Shown: one piece after another, positions 11,438 to 21,707 of the stretch
How the letters are laid out: each line of letters starts with the position of its first letter
Numbering within the stretch: position 1 is the first letter of the stretch
Assembly (NCBI GenBank): GCA_003254885.1
Contig: QANT01004069.1
Location: forward strand, 1 to 64,000
Origin: Purshia tridentata
Lineage: Eukaryota > Streptophyta > Magnoliopsida > Rosales > Rosaceae
Length of the DNA stretch: 64,000 bases
Direction of reading: 5' to 3'
Made by a program: the position numbers and the translations under genes
Notes under the pieces: model-generated
What the model saw: the letters and a program-made list of their open reading frames with translations, nothing else
Told to the model about the DNA's origin: nothing
Database searches by the model: none

Positions 11438-13404
11438 AGAATCATCATTGGGTGCCCAACCTAACACATAATGAGAAAGAAACAAAGTAACATCACCAAT
11501 GATAGGAAAGTTTTTCTCCTTGTGTAGATACCGCAATATGAATTAACAGAATCAAAATAAAGAACGAACAACAGAAAACGCAAACATGTTGACTATTATC
11601 CACTGGATGGATGAAAAATGAACAGGGCATTAGTACTCACAAAATTGTGTCTATTACAATGTATACAAACTGAAAATGCCAACGTAATAAAAAAAATCTT
11701 GGCATCACCAGTATGATTACAATCAACAACAGGGCTTTCTACCGTTTTAACCACAAGGTATTCAGTATCCTCTAGAATAAGAGGGCTGTGAATATTAACT
11801 GCTCGAACAATATTAACTGTGACTTAATATCAGGTACAAACCGTACAATAGCCTAGCTGGACTTAGAAATGGTTTTCAGCAAGGTTCACAAGGTTTGACT
11901 CAACACTTCTTCCCAGTTACAACTTTTGAAGCACTTTCTACCTTATCAGCCAAAGATGACCTTACATTGCTTCCTGAAGCAGTGAAGCCCAGTAACTTTC
12001 AGACATGCCAACACAGAAGGATTTGCCCCACATGAAAAATTGAAACAAACAATAGGCCATGGCAGGAACAGCTGCTGAAAAGGAGGGCACCAACACAGCA
12101 TAAGATAAAGATGGGCATAATGAGATCTCAAAAGCAACTGAAGATTCGCACAAAGTTGAACTCATTTTCTAGAACCAGTCTTGGAGAAGACCAGAAAAGG
12201 TAGACAAAATGCGCGAATGGCTGAGCAGAAAGTGCCCTGTTGTACTTTGACATCCCCAACAATATGGCAAATAGAAGGGATTGATGAACTGCCATGTTGC
12301 ATATGAATAATCATATGGCTGCACATAGCTAGCAGTACTAAGTTAGAACTTGAATTCAACAGCTTGACTGACCTAACTACATCTCTATGATGCAATGCTT
12401 CCAACAAGACAGCTGTTTAGAGGACCACGTTAGTTTATCAGCATCACCAAGTGCAGATTTAGCCTCCAAGAAATGACACAATTACCTACATGAGAAAAGG
12501 AAACAAAACACATCAGAAGCCAGGTCAGAAAATTTCTAAACATAAGAAATTGTTCATTATTAACAAGAATATTTCATCTCTCCTCGTAGCACATCCTTCA
12601 AGCTCTGCAAAATTGACAATGACTTTAGATCCATACATCAAAATAACCGAAGCAAAAAGTCAAAATATGATGATGCAAACAAATAAAAAGAAAGAAAACT
12701 GGATCAATCATCTGTAACCTGCTTAAACTAGGAAGAGTAAAACAACAAAGCATTATGTTGGTACCAGATAGCAATCTAAAAACACCCTTCATATGAAGAA
12801 CTCAATAAAAAAATATGCTGCATGCAACGTCAGCAAATACAAAGCCAAGATTGTACTAATACAAATAAAGAAAAGCAACTTTAATTACAATGCAATTCAT
12901 AACAAGAAACTACTTAAATAATTACATATCATTAATTGCCTTTCTGCGACACAACATCGTAAAAGGCACAAATTCAATAAGAAGGTATTGGTAGTAGGAT
13001 AGAAAGAAGTAATGGGATCAAGATGACAAAATCAAAGCTAAATCATGATACAAATTATACAAACGACCTGAAAGCACTCTGTACCAAATATAGCCCAGAT
13101 TTCTGAACAGTAGGGTTAGCAAAGAGGAACTTTAAATTCAAGATTCATGAACAGTTCGACAACCCCTGATCAACCCTGATTAACATTCCCTTTTTAAAGT
13201 CAAGCTAATGAAAGAGTTAAATTGCAGTAAACAGGACTATAAATATAGATTGTTCCTATAGATGGGTAGGACACATTAGGTCCACCACTTTAAGTACTCA
13301 TCACGTTCATCATCCACGTTTGTTCCATAAAAAGAAAATAAGAAAAGATTCATAGGAACAAGATTTAAGATAAGCAATAAAAGTCTTTCATTTATCTTAT
13401 AGCT
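11081..13404. other. Non-coding stretch with SSR-bearing tandem repeat
   Basis: The left part is the upstream region of the thaumatin gene and carries the duplicated CT-repeat unit listed separately. From about 11450 to 13400 the DNA is AT-rich. I find no open frame with a recognisable domain or splice pattern. It could hold a long 3' UTR of the minus-strand gene ending at 13405, or a non-coding RNA. Nothing in the sequence decides this. Confidence 0.55.
11291..11450. repeat. Tandem duplication carrying a CT microsatellite
   Basis: Two copies start 'tgcgatggacacgatataca' (11291 and 11365), run through a CT tract, and end in 'aatagaatcatcat'. The first copy is 74 bp. The second is about 86 bp because its CT tract is longer. 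The pair lies 200-370 bp upstream of the thaumatin ATG. Confidence 0.95.
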
Positions 13405-13842
13405 CTAGCTCAGATCCATGCCATCTCCAACTTTGTTGCAGATCAGACTGACAGTTTTGAAGGATCTCTCGAAAGGAGAAGGATGGAACTGTGCATCCCG
13501 TCTGCGCTTAAAAGAACAACTGTCTGCAGAAGAGTTGTCTGTCTCAAGCTTCCTCCGGACACCTCTTACGGCCTGTTCCTCTGCTGGTGTAAAAGGAAAA
13601 ATCTTTCCACTTGCTCGGCAAAGGGAGCTATGGTTATCATACAGAATCCTCTGGTTGCAGTTTTTGTCACAAATGTGAGTTAGTCCAGTTAGTTTGCAGC
13701 GATACATATTCCCACAGACATGCTCGTTCTGACATTTCCAGTCACATTTGTGAAAAGGAATTGATCCATCTCGGCCCAAAATAGTCGACAGAAAAATAAC
13801 ATTAGCAGGTCCTGCTACCACAGATTTGCCATTCACCTCCAT
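13405..13842 (-). CDS. Conserved plant Cys/His-rich small protein (At5g24610-like), function unknown
   Basis: This 145-aa protein is encoded by one coding exon and starts 'MEVNGKSVVAGPANVIFL'. The middle (residues 31-75) is a tight Cys/His cluster: C33, C37, H41/C43, C49, H56, C58, C62, H71 and C75. It includes 'GNMYRCKLTGLTHICDKNC' and 'SSLCRASGKIFPFTP'. This spacing suggests one or two zinc sites, but no named zinc finger is recognised. A basic patch (KRRR, about 112-115) could aid nuclear localisation. Arabidopsis annotations call the homologue CREB-like, which the sequence does not support. A leader intron with a perfect GTGAGT donor lies at 13848-14429. It sits in the conserved BIN4-thaumatin-DUF599 order. 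The biochemical role is unknown. Confidence 0.9.
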   Translation of the reverse strand: MEVNGKSVVAGPANVIFLSTILGRDGSIPFHKCDWKCQNEHVCGNMYRCKLTGLTHICDKNCNQRILYDNHSSLCRASGKIFPFTPAEEQAVRGVRRKLETDNSSADSCSFKRRRDAQFHPSPFERSFKTVSLICNKVGDGMDLS

Positions 13843-13847
13843 TGCAA

Positions 13848-14429
13848 CTGCGAATTGATGAGTTCAAAAGGTCAATTGAACAGATTCCACACTCGGAGGC
13901 CTTTGCCTCTTAGGTTCTACCGATCTCAACACAACGAAGAAATTCGATCGCTGCACTTATATCTGGAATGTGCTTTGTAATAACAAAACACTTGCATGCA
14001 ATTTCTACAAAGCCCCAATAGTTCAACCTAGAGAACACTCCTCTGTATTACATTGTATAGCATTGTTCACGCATATATAATTATATTACATTAAATTCTC
14101 ACCGTTATATTTCATTTTATTTCTTCTCTTCAAAAATCAAACTGTTCCTAAGAATATGTTGCCCATTAGGAGAAAAAAGAGCATGATTACAGCAACAACC
14201 ACCATATGAAGCCAACAAATAACTTTCTTCATCAGATCTGATACATGTACGCATGTGGGATAAAATTATTATTATTGTTATTAATATTATTATCCACTAA
14301 AATAAAGAAATAATGTTTTCAGTTTTTCTTTTACCTGATATCTAAGATATACAGAGAACTATCTGAAACAAAACATTAGAAAAAAAGGAAAAAGAAAAAG
14401 AAAAGAAAAAAAAGAAGAAAATGACTCAC
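13848..14429 (-). other. 5' UTR intron of the Cys/His-rich gene
   Basis: The donor ..CACAG|GTGAGT and the acceptor ..TTCGCAG|TTGCA sit just six bases before the ATG. This is a leader intron of about 580 bp, of the kind often associated with stable constitutive expression in plants. It is predicted from splice motifs only. Confidence 0.65.
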
Positions 14430-14480
14430 CTGTGCTTCCAGAAGGAAAAGAAAGGAAATTGCGTTCAGCTTCCACGCAAA

Positions 14481-14540
14481 CGCAGCAACAGCAACAGCAA
14501 CAGCAACAGCACCTACTCCTCTCTCTCTCTCTCTCTCTCA
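14481..14540. repeat. (CAGCAA)n plus (CT)n in a 5' leader
   Basis: About four to five hexamer units are followed 10 bp later by a CT run of about 20 bp. On the minus strand they fall in the predicted 5' UTR exon as GA and TGCTGT repeats. Confidence 0.9.
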
Positions 14541-14620
14541 AAAAGACTCTGAAGCTTCTTCTCTCTCTTTATCCAAAATGCCTAACAAGCTAACAAAGAA
14601 AACGTGCAAGGAGGGGTGGG

Positions 14621-14630
14621 TATTTATAGA
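14621..14630 (-). promoter_or_regulatory. TATA box of the Cys/His-rich gene
   Basis: On the minus strand it reads TCTATAAATA. It is about 80-100 bp upstream of the CT/CAGCAA leader exon, a plausible distance for the transcription start. Confidence 0.5.
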
Positions 14631-15223
14631 TTGAGAGTGAGAGAAAGTGGGGTAGGGGGTAGTTGACGTTGTACTAAGGAGATTGTAGTTACAGTGTTTG
14701 GATGCACCAAATCCAAGCCCAACAACCCAACCCAAACTCACAAAACGCCAAAATGCCAAATGAAATACATGTGAAATTTCGTGTGAAATTAAACAATTTC
14801 CCAATTAACCCAAGTAGACTTGACTTTTTAAAGGGCTCACCAACAAAAGTGGATAATCCAAACGCTGTGTTATTTGTTTAATATTAAAAATTAATAAAAA
14901 ATTAATTGCTAAGCCCGAAGAGAGTGTGGCACGGACAGTCCAGTCCCCACCCCCAACGGCTCGCTCTTTCTTTTTTAACGATTCAAACGCTCTCCCTCTT
15001 ACTTACTCTCTACCTATCTTTCTCATCTCATTCATCATACGATTGACTTTTTACGCGTACCACCACTTGCCACGTTTATTTCACCCCGTCATTTCCGTTC
15101 TGTCTGGACTTCTCTGCCCAAATTCTCATTTCCAGTTTCGGCCTTTTTCGGCTTGGGCTGTGCTTTTTGACCCGTAACCACCGACTTTGCTCCGTTGCTT
15201 TTCGGTCCTCCCTGTTTTCTAGG

Positions 15224-15233
15224 ATTAGGGTTT
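15224..15233 (+). promoter_or_regulatory. Telo-box-like element in the POP5 leader
   Basis: ATTAGGGTTT (reverse complement AAACCCTAAT) matches the plant telo-box, frequent near the starts of ribosome and RNP biogenesis genes. Its place in the leader of an RNase P/MRP subunit gene fits that pattern. Confidence 0.55.
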
Positions 15234-15470
15234 TGGAATCCCAAGCTTAACTCTTCCCTAATCTCAATCTCAAGCTCAATCTCAACTATCAGGTCTGTCT
15301 CTTGCTCTCTCACTCTATTTCTCTTTTTCTGCTTCAATCTTTCATATTTGGTTGAAAGTCGTCAACTTTATCGAAACCTGAATTGGAAAATATCCACCTG
15401 GTCAATGATTGTGTTTTTGTGTCTGTCTTTATAATCGATGAATTGTTGTGTTGTAAACAGGTAAAGCATC

Positions 15471-16565
15471 ATGGTGGGATTTAAAAATAGGTATATGATA
15501 GTGGAGGTAATCTTGGATCCTAATAAAGAACTTGTGAAAAAAGATCCTGTTATAATTACAACATATAATGTTACAAAAGCTATCAGAGAGAGCATTCTTG
15601 TCAATTTCGGGGAGTGTGGTCTGGCTTCATCACTTGGATCATTCCAAGGTAAGCAATGGTTCCCAATAATGATTGTGTCCTTCTCTGTTCTATATGAATT
15701 TGCCATTAATTTTCAGTAAATTGGCCTGTCTCGCATTATGTTTGAACATCTAATTTTTGTGCAGTCAAGTATGTAAATGACATTACAAGGCTGTGTATCA
15801 TTAGAGCTTCAAGGGAGGAATATCAAAAAGTATGGTCTGCAATTACCCTGGTTAGGAGTATTGCAGATTGCCCAGTGCTATTTAATCTGTTGGACCTAAG
15901 CGGTGAGCTAAAGAATTGCAAAAGAGTAACTCTAATGACATGCTGATAATGCTTTGTATTTTCCTCCAAATTGGCTTTGCCTTGTATTGTTTTACTTAAA
16001 CAAGAGTACTTGACCATCATTTTTTACCATTATATTTTGAAGAAGAATTTGTGAAAAGTTTATACACGCTTATATGCCAGAAGTTTCTTATAAAAATGTG
16101 GAAATTGTAAACAGTGCACATTATCTTACCATGAAGTTATTTGTTTCTCTTGGATTTTTTTTCCAATTATTATGCTTTAAAGGAAGCACAATTCTTTTTG
16201 GAACTTTTTTTCGGTCTGGTTCTTTGGAAAGTTTTCATAGGTCACATATTTATTAAATCATAATTTACAATTCTTTGTCGCACATCACTATTTTTATCAC
16301 AAATACACTACCTGATAAATTTTGTTGTCAAAACAAAGACACGTCATTATTGTCTTCCTGAATTTTTTATATGCTAAAGAAAATGAAGATTTTGCTTTTT
16401 CATTTCTTTGAATCAGGAAGTATCAAAGCTTGTAAGAACGCTGCCTTGAAGTGTGATGAATTTAAATTTGAGCAGCACAAGATGGTGGTTGGATCTAATC
16501 TTTCAGCTCAAGATTCTCAAAAAATGCAGTACTATCTTGACAAGATCAAGGGCTTGGAGCACTGA
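15471..16565 (+). CDS. POP5: RNase P/MRP protein subunit POP5
   Basis: POP5 is a protein subunit of nuclear RNase P and RNase MRP, for tRNA 5' maturation and rRNA processing. Three exons, 15471-15648, 15765-15902 and 16417-16565, give 154 aa, the expected size. Landmarks are 'MVGFKNRYMIVEVILDPNK' at the N-terminus, 'VNFGECGLASSLGSFQVKYV' across junction 1, 'TRLCIIRASREEYQKVWSA', and 'VVGSNLSAQDSQKMQYYLD' near the end. A leader intron (about 15293-15460, donor CAG|GTCTGT, acceptor AACAG) places the ATG ten bases into the second exon. It lies between genes that are otherwise syntenic with Arabidopsis chromosome 5, whereas I recall the Arabidopsis POP5 as At1g04635. Confidence 0.93.
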
Positions 16566-18784
16566 AAGTTCCACTGCATTTGTGGTGACATACTGAATTC
16601 AGATGGTAAGTCCTGTTCCTATATCTAATCTGTGCTCTATTCTATGGGCTATTTTGGCAGATATAATTTAGTTGTTTACCGAAGCTTTATCCCTTTAATT
16701 GTTATCACTAGGAAAAAATCTGTTTCTACTGCTATAGATCACAATCTGTAGATCAATGAAAAATATATGTTTTTCCGTAGAGGCGGTTCTTAGTCTCTAC
16801 AAAGGGAGTGGAACACTTCCTAATGGGCATAAATTCCATGTATGTTTTTATCTAAAAAGTGAACTCATTCTAATCCAACATCTTGCAGGAAATTTGTGAG
16901 CCTCACCAGCTCTATGTTGTGGAACCATTGGTGCTTAATGTTAATTATTCCGCCAAATCCTTGGCTCGGGTAGAATCCTGAATGTTAGGAAAGCTTAAAA
17001 GAAAGGAAGCTTAGGACTTAGGAGGAGAAGATGTTTGATTCCAAGTTACATCAAATGTGCTTCCAAATTGTTATGACAAGTCATGCTGATGTAAAATCAA
17101 GAGTTGGATTGGGAAGAGAAAATATATGATTTGACTATCTAGTTATTTAGAAATATATGATATCGGTTTTACTAGTGCGGGCAGTACGTGTATTGCACAT
17201 ACTCAAAACTAGAGCAAGTAACAAAATTCTTTTTGTCCTCTACTACACTATTCAACTTGGGAAAACTTCTTTCTTATATGGCAAGAGCTTTATGTTGAAA
17301 AGAAAGAAAAATGTGAATGAGTGAGCCTTCATAGAAAAACGAAGAATCCATGATTCTGCAATTAAACATGTCACACAGTACACCATTCAATGCTAGACCG
17401 TTTCATTATCATCAGTTCACCTTTGAAGGCTAAAAATGGATAATGCATGCATCAAATTAATAAACTCTCATGATCTCATCGACTGTTAATGTCACGTGCT
17501 CTATTGCTCTAATTAATAGTTTTCCATTCACTGCGGGTTAGCATGTTGGTAATCATGTGAAGGTATTCACTATTCAGTATTCTGATTTCTGAACGTAGAC
17601 AGCTTATTGGGACAGAAATAGAATAGAATATGCATATAGAAATAGATAGAAATAGTAAGCGCACTCTGTCGGTATTTCCCGTACGAACTTGCTTGATTTA
17701 TACCTTAGAATCTTTTTTGAATGAAAGATCGATACCTTGGAATCTTTAATATCCTAAGCTGCAGCATCAATTAATGTTATTGGACGATTATATAAGAAAA
17801 AAAGCCCAATAGTTTAATGGTATCAGGTATCAGCCATGTGCATCTGCCATTTGATATGACAATGATTAAAGGGTGAATTATGCGTTAGTTATAAATGACA
17901 TAATTTAAGGGCCTAAAGCATATTAGATGTTCGATATCACTTGTTTGGCCTACCTGAATCGTGAGACTTTCAATTGGCCTTGCTTGTTTATGAGCATTTA
18001 TGCTGTATGCATGACATAATGGGGTTCTGTCCAAAGTGGGTTAGGGCTCTGTAATTGTCTTCAACTTCATGTCAATGTGTCACTCCACCATCTGATTCTC
18101 ATCACATATTCACGTGCTCGAAGTCGACGAAGTGGGTTGGTGCTTGCCTGCTTGGTAATGGCAATTAATTAGCTTATAATATAGATTGCAATTCTCTATT
18201 GTGAATTTTCACATGAAAGTTCTAACACTCCATCCTTTTTATACCAAAGTCTGCACTCTCAATCTATATGGGAAGGACACTCATTACTCGACAGTGCCTT
18301 TTAAATAATGAGATCTTGTTTCCCATTATGTCATTGATATTCAAAGGTGGGCGGAAAAAGCCAGAGAGGCAGTTTCCTGTAATTTCTAAGTAACCTGAAA
18401 AAATGAAAAGTTCGAGTGCAGAAAATAGGAGAGATGTTACAATTAATTAACAAAAAGAGTGAGGGAAGCTGTTTGTTGAGCTTAGTGGTGTGGGCGTGCC
18501 TCAACTCGAAGAGTCCAATTCCACGTATGAATCGCATTTTTAAACCTCATGCATGTATAAATAATTAATATATACCCAAACCCACGTCCTATAAAAGCCC
18601 ACCTTGTGTTTTTCTCTCTGTTATATATTCACCCACCCAAATTACTCAGTCCACACATAAGCAAAACATCACACCCGTCTTACACTTGGACTCTCCCCTT
18701 CTATCCTATCTCATACATTCAGCCTTCCTTTGAAGAATAAGAAGAAATCTAAAACAGGGCTTTCTTTTTATTTGAATATCAAAC
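16566..18784. other. Intergenic region POP5 - DUF599 gene
   Basis: The first part is probably POP5 3' UTR, perhaps with a terminal intron, since a GTAAGT-like donor follows the stop (TGGTAAGTCC near 16604). The remainder is AT-rich with no recognisable gene. The promoter of the DUF599 gene occupies the right end. Confidence 0.55.
18590..18596 (+). promoter_or_regulatory. TATA box of the DUF599 gene
   Basis: CCTATAAAAGCCC, a near-consensus plant TATA box, lies about 190 bp upstream of the ATG at 18785. It is followed by a pyrimidine-rich leader. Confidence 0.7.
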
Positions 18785-19692
18785 ATGCAGAGAAAAATTC
18801 TTGATTACGTTTTGGTACCAGCAGGCCTCCTGGTAATGGTGACATACCACCTATGGCTTCTCTATCGAATTGTAATGAAACCCAATAAGACCATCATCGG
18901 CATCAATTCCATTAATCGCCGCTTCTGGGTCCACGCTATGATGGAGGTATATAACACAACACCCCTCGATTGATCACCATTAATTCTTATTGATCATGAT
19001 CAAAACGATGTCTATTACTCAAATTTTTGTTACAAATATTGAAAATGAACGACAAAAGCCAAATCTTGATTCTAATTCTCATGTGGGTATGCGTAAATAC
19101 AATGCAGGATGCGTCAAAGAATGGTGTTCTTGCGGTGCAGACACTTCGAAACAACATAATGGCATCGACCCTTTTGGCTTCAACAGCCATCATGCTCAGC
19201 TCTCTCATTGCGGTGCTGATGACCAGTGGCACCAAGGATCGAACAGAGTTTTTCGTATTCGGGGACAGAAGCGAGCTCGGGTTCTCCATCAAGTTCTTTG
19301 CCATATTGGTGTGTTTCTTGGTGGCTTTTCTGTTTAATGTGCAGTCCATAAGATACTACAGCCATGCAAGCATTCTCATCAACGCCCCAATCAAGAAGAT
19401 GTCACCACATCACAAGCATCACCACCTCACAACCGAGTATGTTGCTAATATTGTGAACAGAGGCAGCTATTTCTGGTCCTTGGGCCTCAGGGCCTTCTAC
19501 TTCTCTTTCCCTCTGTTTCTCTGGATCTTTGGGCCCATTCCCATGTTCATTTCCTGTTTTGTTCTGGTCATCATGCTCTATTTCCTGGATGTCACCTTTC
19601 AGTTTGGATGGGTTGTTGGGGTTGCTGATGATGATCATGAACACTGCATCATCAGCAAGGATGAGGAACTGGGGATGCAAAGCATCAGCTAG
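18785..19692 (+). CDS. DUF599 family multi-pass membrane protein
   Basis: Two exons, 18785-18946 and 19108-19692, joined in phase 0, give 248 aa. The protein has about five hydrophobic segments: near residues 7-27 ('VLVPAGLLVMVTYHLWLLY'), 72-92 ('LLASTAIMLSSLIAVLM'), 112-130 ('FSIKFFAILVCFLVAFLFN'), and two near the C-terminus ('FYFSFPLFLWIFGPIPMFI' onward). A His-rich cytosolic or luminal loop ('KMSPHHKHHHL') precedes 'TTEYVANIVNRGSYFWSLGL', typical of DUF599. The molecular function is unknown. Arabidopsis relatives are sometimes labelled TRP-like, which I would not assert. The neighbour order matches At5g24600 next to At5g24610. An AATAAA lies about 200 bp after the stop. Confidence 0.93.
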
Positions 19693-19898
19693 CTATATAG
19701 CTAATGATAGTACTGATCATGTGTGTGGTGGAGACTGATTCATTAGTGCATTTGATTAGAATGTAGAACATCATTAGCAGAGAACAGAATAGCAACAATA
19801 CTAGCTAGCAGCTAGAAGTGAAGAATCAAAGAGCTAGCGGTTCACATTCAATACAAGTTGAATTGAATTGCAAAATAAGTTGATGATGTAACACCTTT

Positions 19899-19904
19899 AA
19901 TAAA
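19899..19904 (+). terminator. Candidate poly(A) signal, DUF599 gene
   Basis: AATAAA lies about 210 bp downstream of the TAG, followed by T-rich DNA. Plant polyadenylation signals are weak, so this is only a candidate. Confidence 0.35.
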
Positions 19905-20242
19905 AGTACCATATATTGTGGAATACTGCTGCTCTTTATCATGCCTTTATAATGTCAGTTTATTGGATTTTGGCATTGTATGTTATGGACACGCATGAGA
20001 CTGAGACAGATGAAGAAGGCCCCAAAGAAATGAATCCATTGCCAAGAAGGCCCCATCGTCTTATTCTATTAGGGAATATTCTTCAGTACACATTGTACAA
20101 TAGGAAACAAAGTTTATGCATATCCTATACGAACCTATAGTGCTCTGGTCATACTTTAAATATCGTAGTCACTCCAAGAAGCACTAAGCAAACGGAAGTT
20201 TACTCAGCAATTTCAGCTTGAATTTCTATTACATGAAAGAAC

Positions 20243-20654
20243 AATATTTGGGTCACCCCTAGGGGTACTCCAAAATCACTCTACTCTCTAAAATTATAAT
20301 TTAGGTAATGTTGGCACATGATCGAAACTATTCACTTTTTAGATCACTTATTATAGATCATCTATACAAAAAATCAACTCCATCGAAAATCGTTTGGTTA
20401 TATAATTGTTGTCAATTAAATAGAAAAAATTTACGGTTTAATTAAAAAATCACTCTTTAATCGAAATTTTTTTTTATATAATCGATAACAATTATATAAC
20501 TAAATGATTCTAATTTATTTGAATTTTTTTAAAAATGATCTTTAATAAGTAATTTAAAAAATGAACAGTTCCGATCATGTATTGGCATTATCGAAATTGC
20601 AATTTGAAAAAATAGAGTGACCTTGAGTTTCCCACAAAGAGTGGTCCAAATATT
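20243..20654. mobile_element. Foldback MITE-like element (~410 bp)
   Basis: The ends are an exact inverted pair, AATATTTGG at 20243 and CCAAATATT ending at 20654. Behind them, long imperfect arms match in reverse complement: left '..acatgatcgaaactattca' against right '..tgaacagttccgatcatgt', then 'cacttattatagatcat' against 'atgatctttaataagta', and 'ggttatataattgttgtc' against 'gataacaattatataacta'. The arms cover nearly the whole element, so it would fold into one long hairpin. There is no coding capacity. A clear target-site duplication was not identified, so the superfamily is left open. Confidence 0.8.
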
Positions 20655-21707
20655 ATTCTTAAAGATTTTTTTTTTTTTTAGCCAAGAAATATCATTCTTA
20701 AAGATGAATACAACAAAAAGGATTATCGTGGGCGTGAATTTTCCACGGGAGGTGTTATCAAATTCATGAGTTTGTAAAATATAAGACGTAATGTCAACAA
20801 GAATTGACAAGGGGAAGCATCCACACGCTACCTAATGAAAGCAATTTCCCAACCAAAACATTAATAAACATGCTGGGGGTCCCGGGATACAACAATCTAA
20901 CCAGCGGTCTTTCGGCTTCACGTCCCATTCATTTGATTATGTCATATTCTCATTCAATTTGTTAACTTTGTCGATGTTTCAACGATTTGAGTTCCAAGAT
21001 ATTTATGACGTTCCACGTGGTTCCTATCACTGTGTTCTTACTTCTTGCTAGGATTTATCACAAGCTATGATATCGCCAACAAAAGTATTTACTGGCAACA
21101 ATTACCTCTGTGATTAGGAGTCCTCGTAGCTTCTTCTAGCTACTGAAAACTTATTGGCCTAAATTACAACTTCCATTTCATATTGCTGAGAATGATGTTT
21201 ACATTGACTGTCGTTCAACAAAACAATAAAGCAAAAGATGTATCTTCTATCTCCTGCTGTTGTCTTGGTATCTTCAAGACGTCCGTGCTTTAAATTTATT
21301 GGCCTAAATTAGCAAGCTGATGGAGTTGATATGACTGATTGAGGTATCCATATATTTTGCTGAAGCTTTGATTTTGATACACAAATGTTTCAGCCCTCTG
21401 TCTATCACTTCATTGTTTGGTTCCTTTTCCTGACTGAAATGCAGATCAAGGGTATTCAATATAATGACACGCTTTCTGAAGACTCCTGCATATTATTGTG
21501 TAGAGAGAGGATGGATAGCAGAAATATTGTTTAAAATGTCTCTATAACATCTGAGTGCTGAGATTCTATAACAGGAAAAAGAGCTGCTATGGAAACAAAG
21601 CATGTCATTGGATGAGTTGTAATCAAAGCAGAAATTCTTACCAATTAACGTGCACTTGTGCAGGCAGAAATCCTTTTCATTCACACCATAGATGGCATTC
21701 CTGCCAG

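Larger units (their letters stand above)
13849..15470. other. Divergent promoter region, Cys/His gene / POP5
   Basis: The region contains the leader intron, a short UTR exon with (CAGCAA)n and (CT)n tracts (about 14481-14540), a minus-strand TATA-like box, and the plus-strand POP5 leader with its own intron. No further gene is seen. Confidence 0.6.
19693..21707. other. Convergent intergenic region with a foldback element
   Basis: The DUF599 3' flank includes an AATAAA at 19899-19904. The centre carries a foldback MITE-like element, listed separately. The rest is AT-rich and holds no supported gene. The last few hundred bases are probably MutS2 3' UTR, perhaps with an unspliced tail. Confidence 0.6.

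Noticed and set aside
11946-12407. Overlapping minus-strand frames of 60-80 aa
   Set aside because: No domain, no splice context and no supportive codon pattern.
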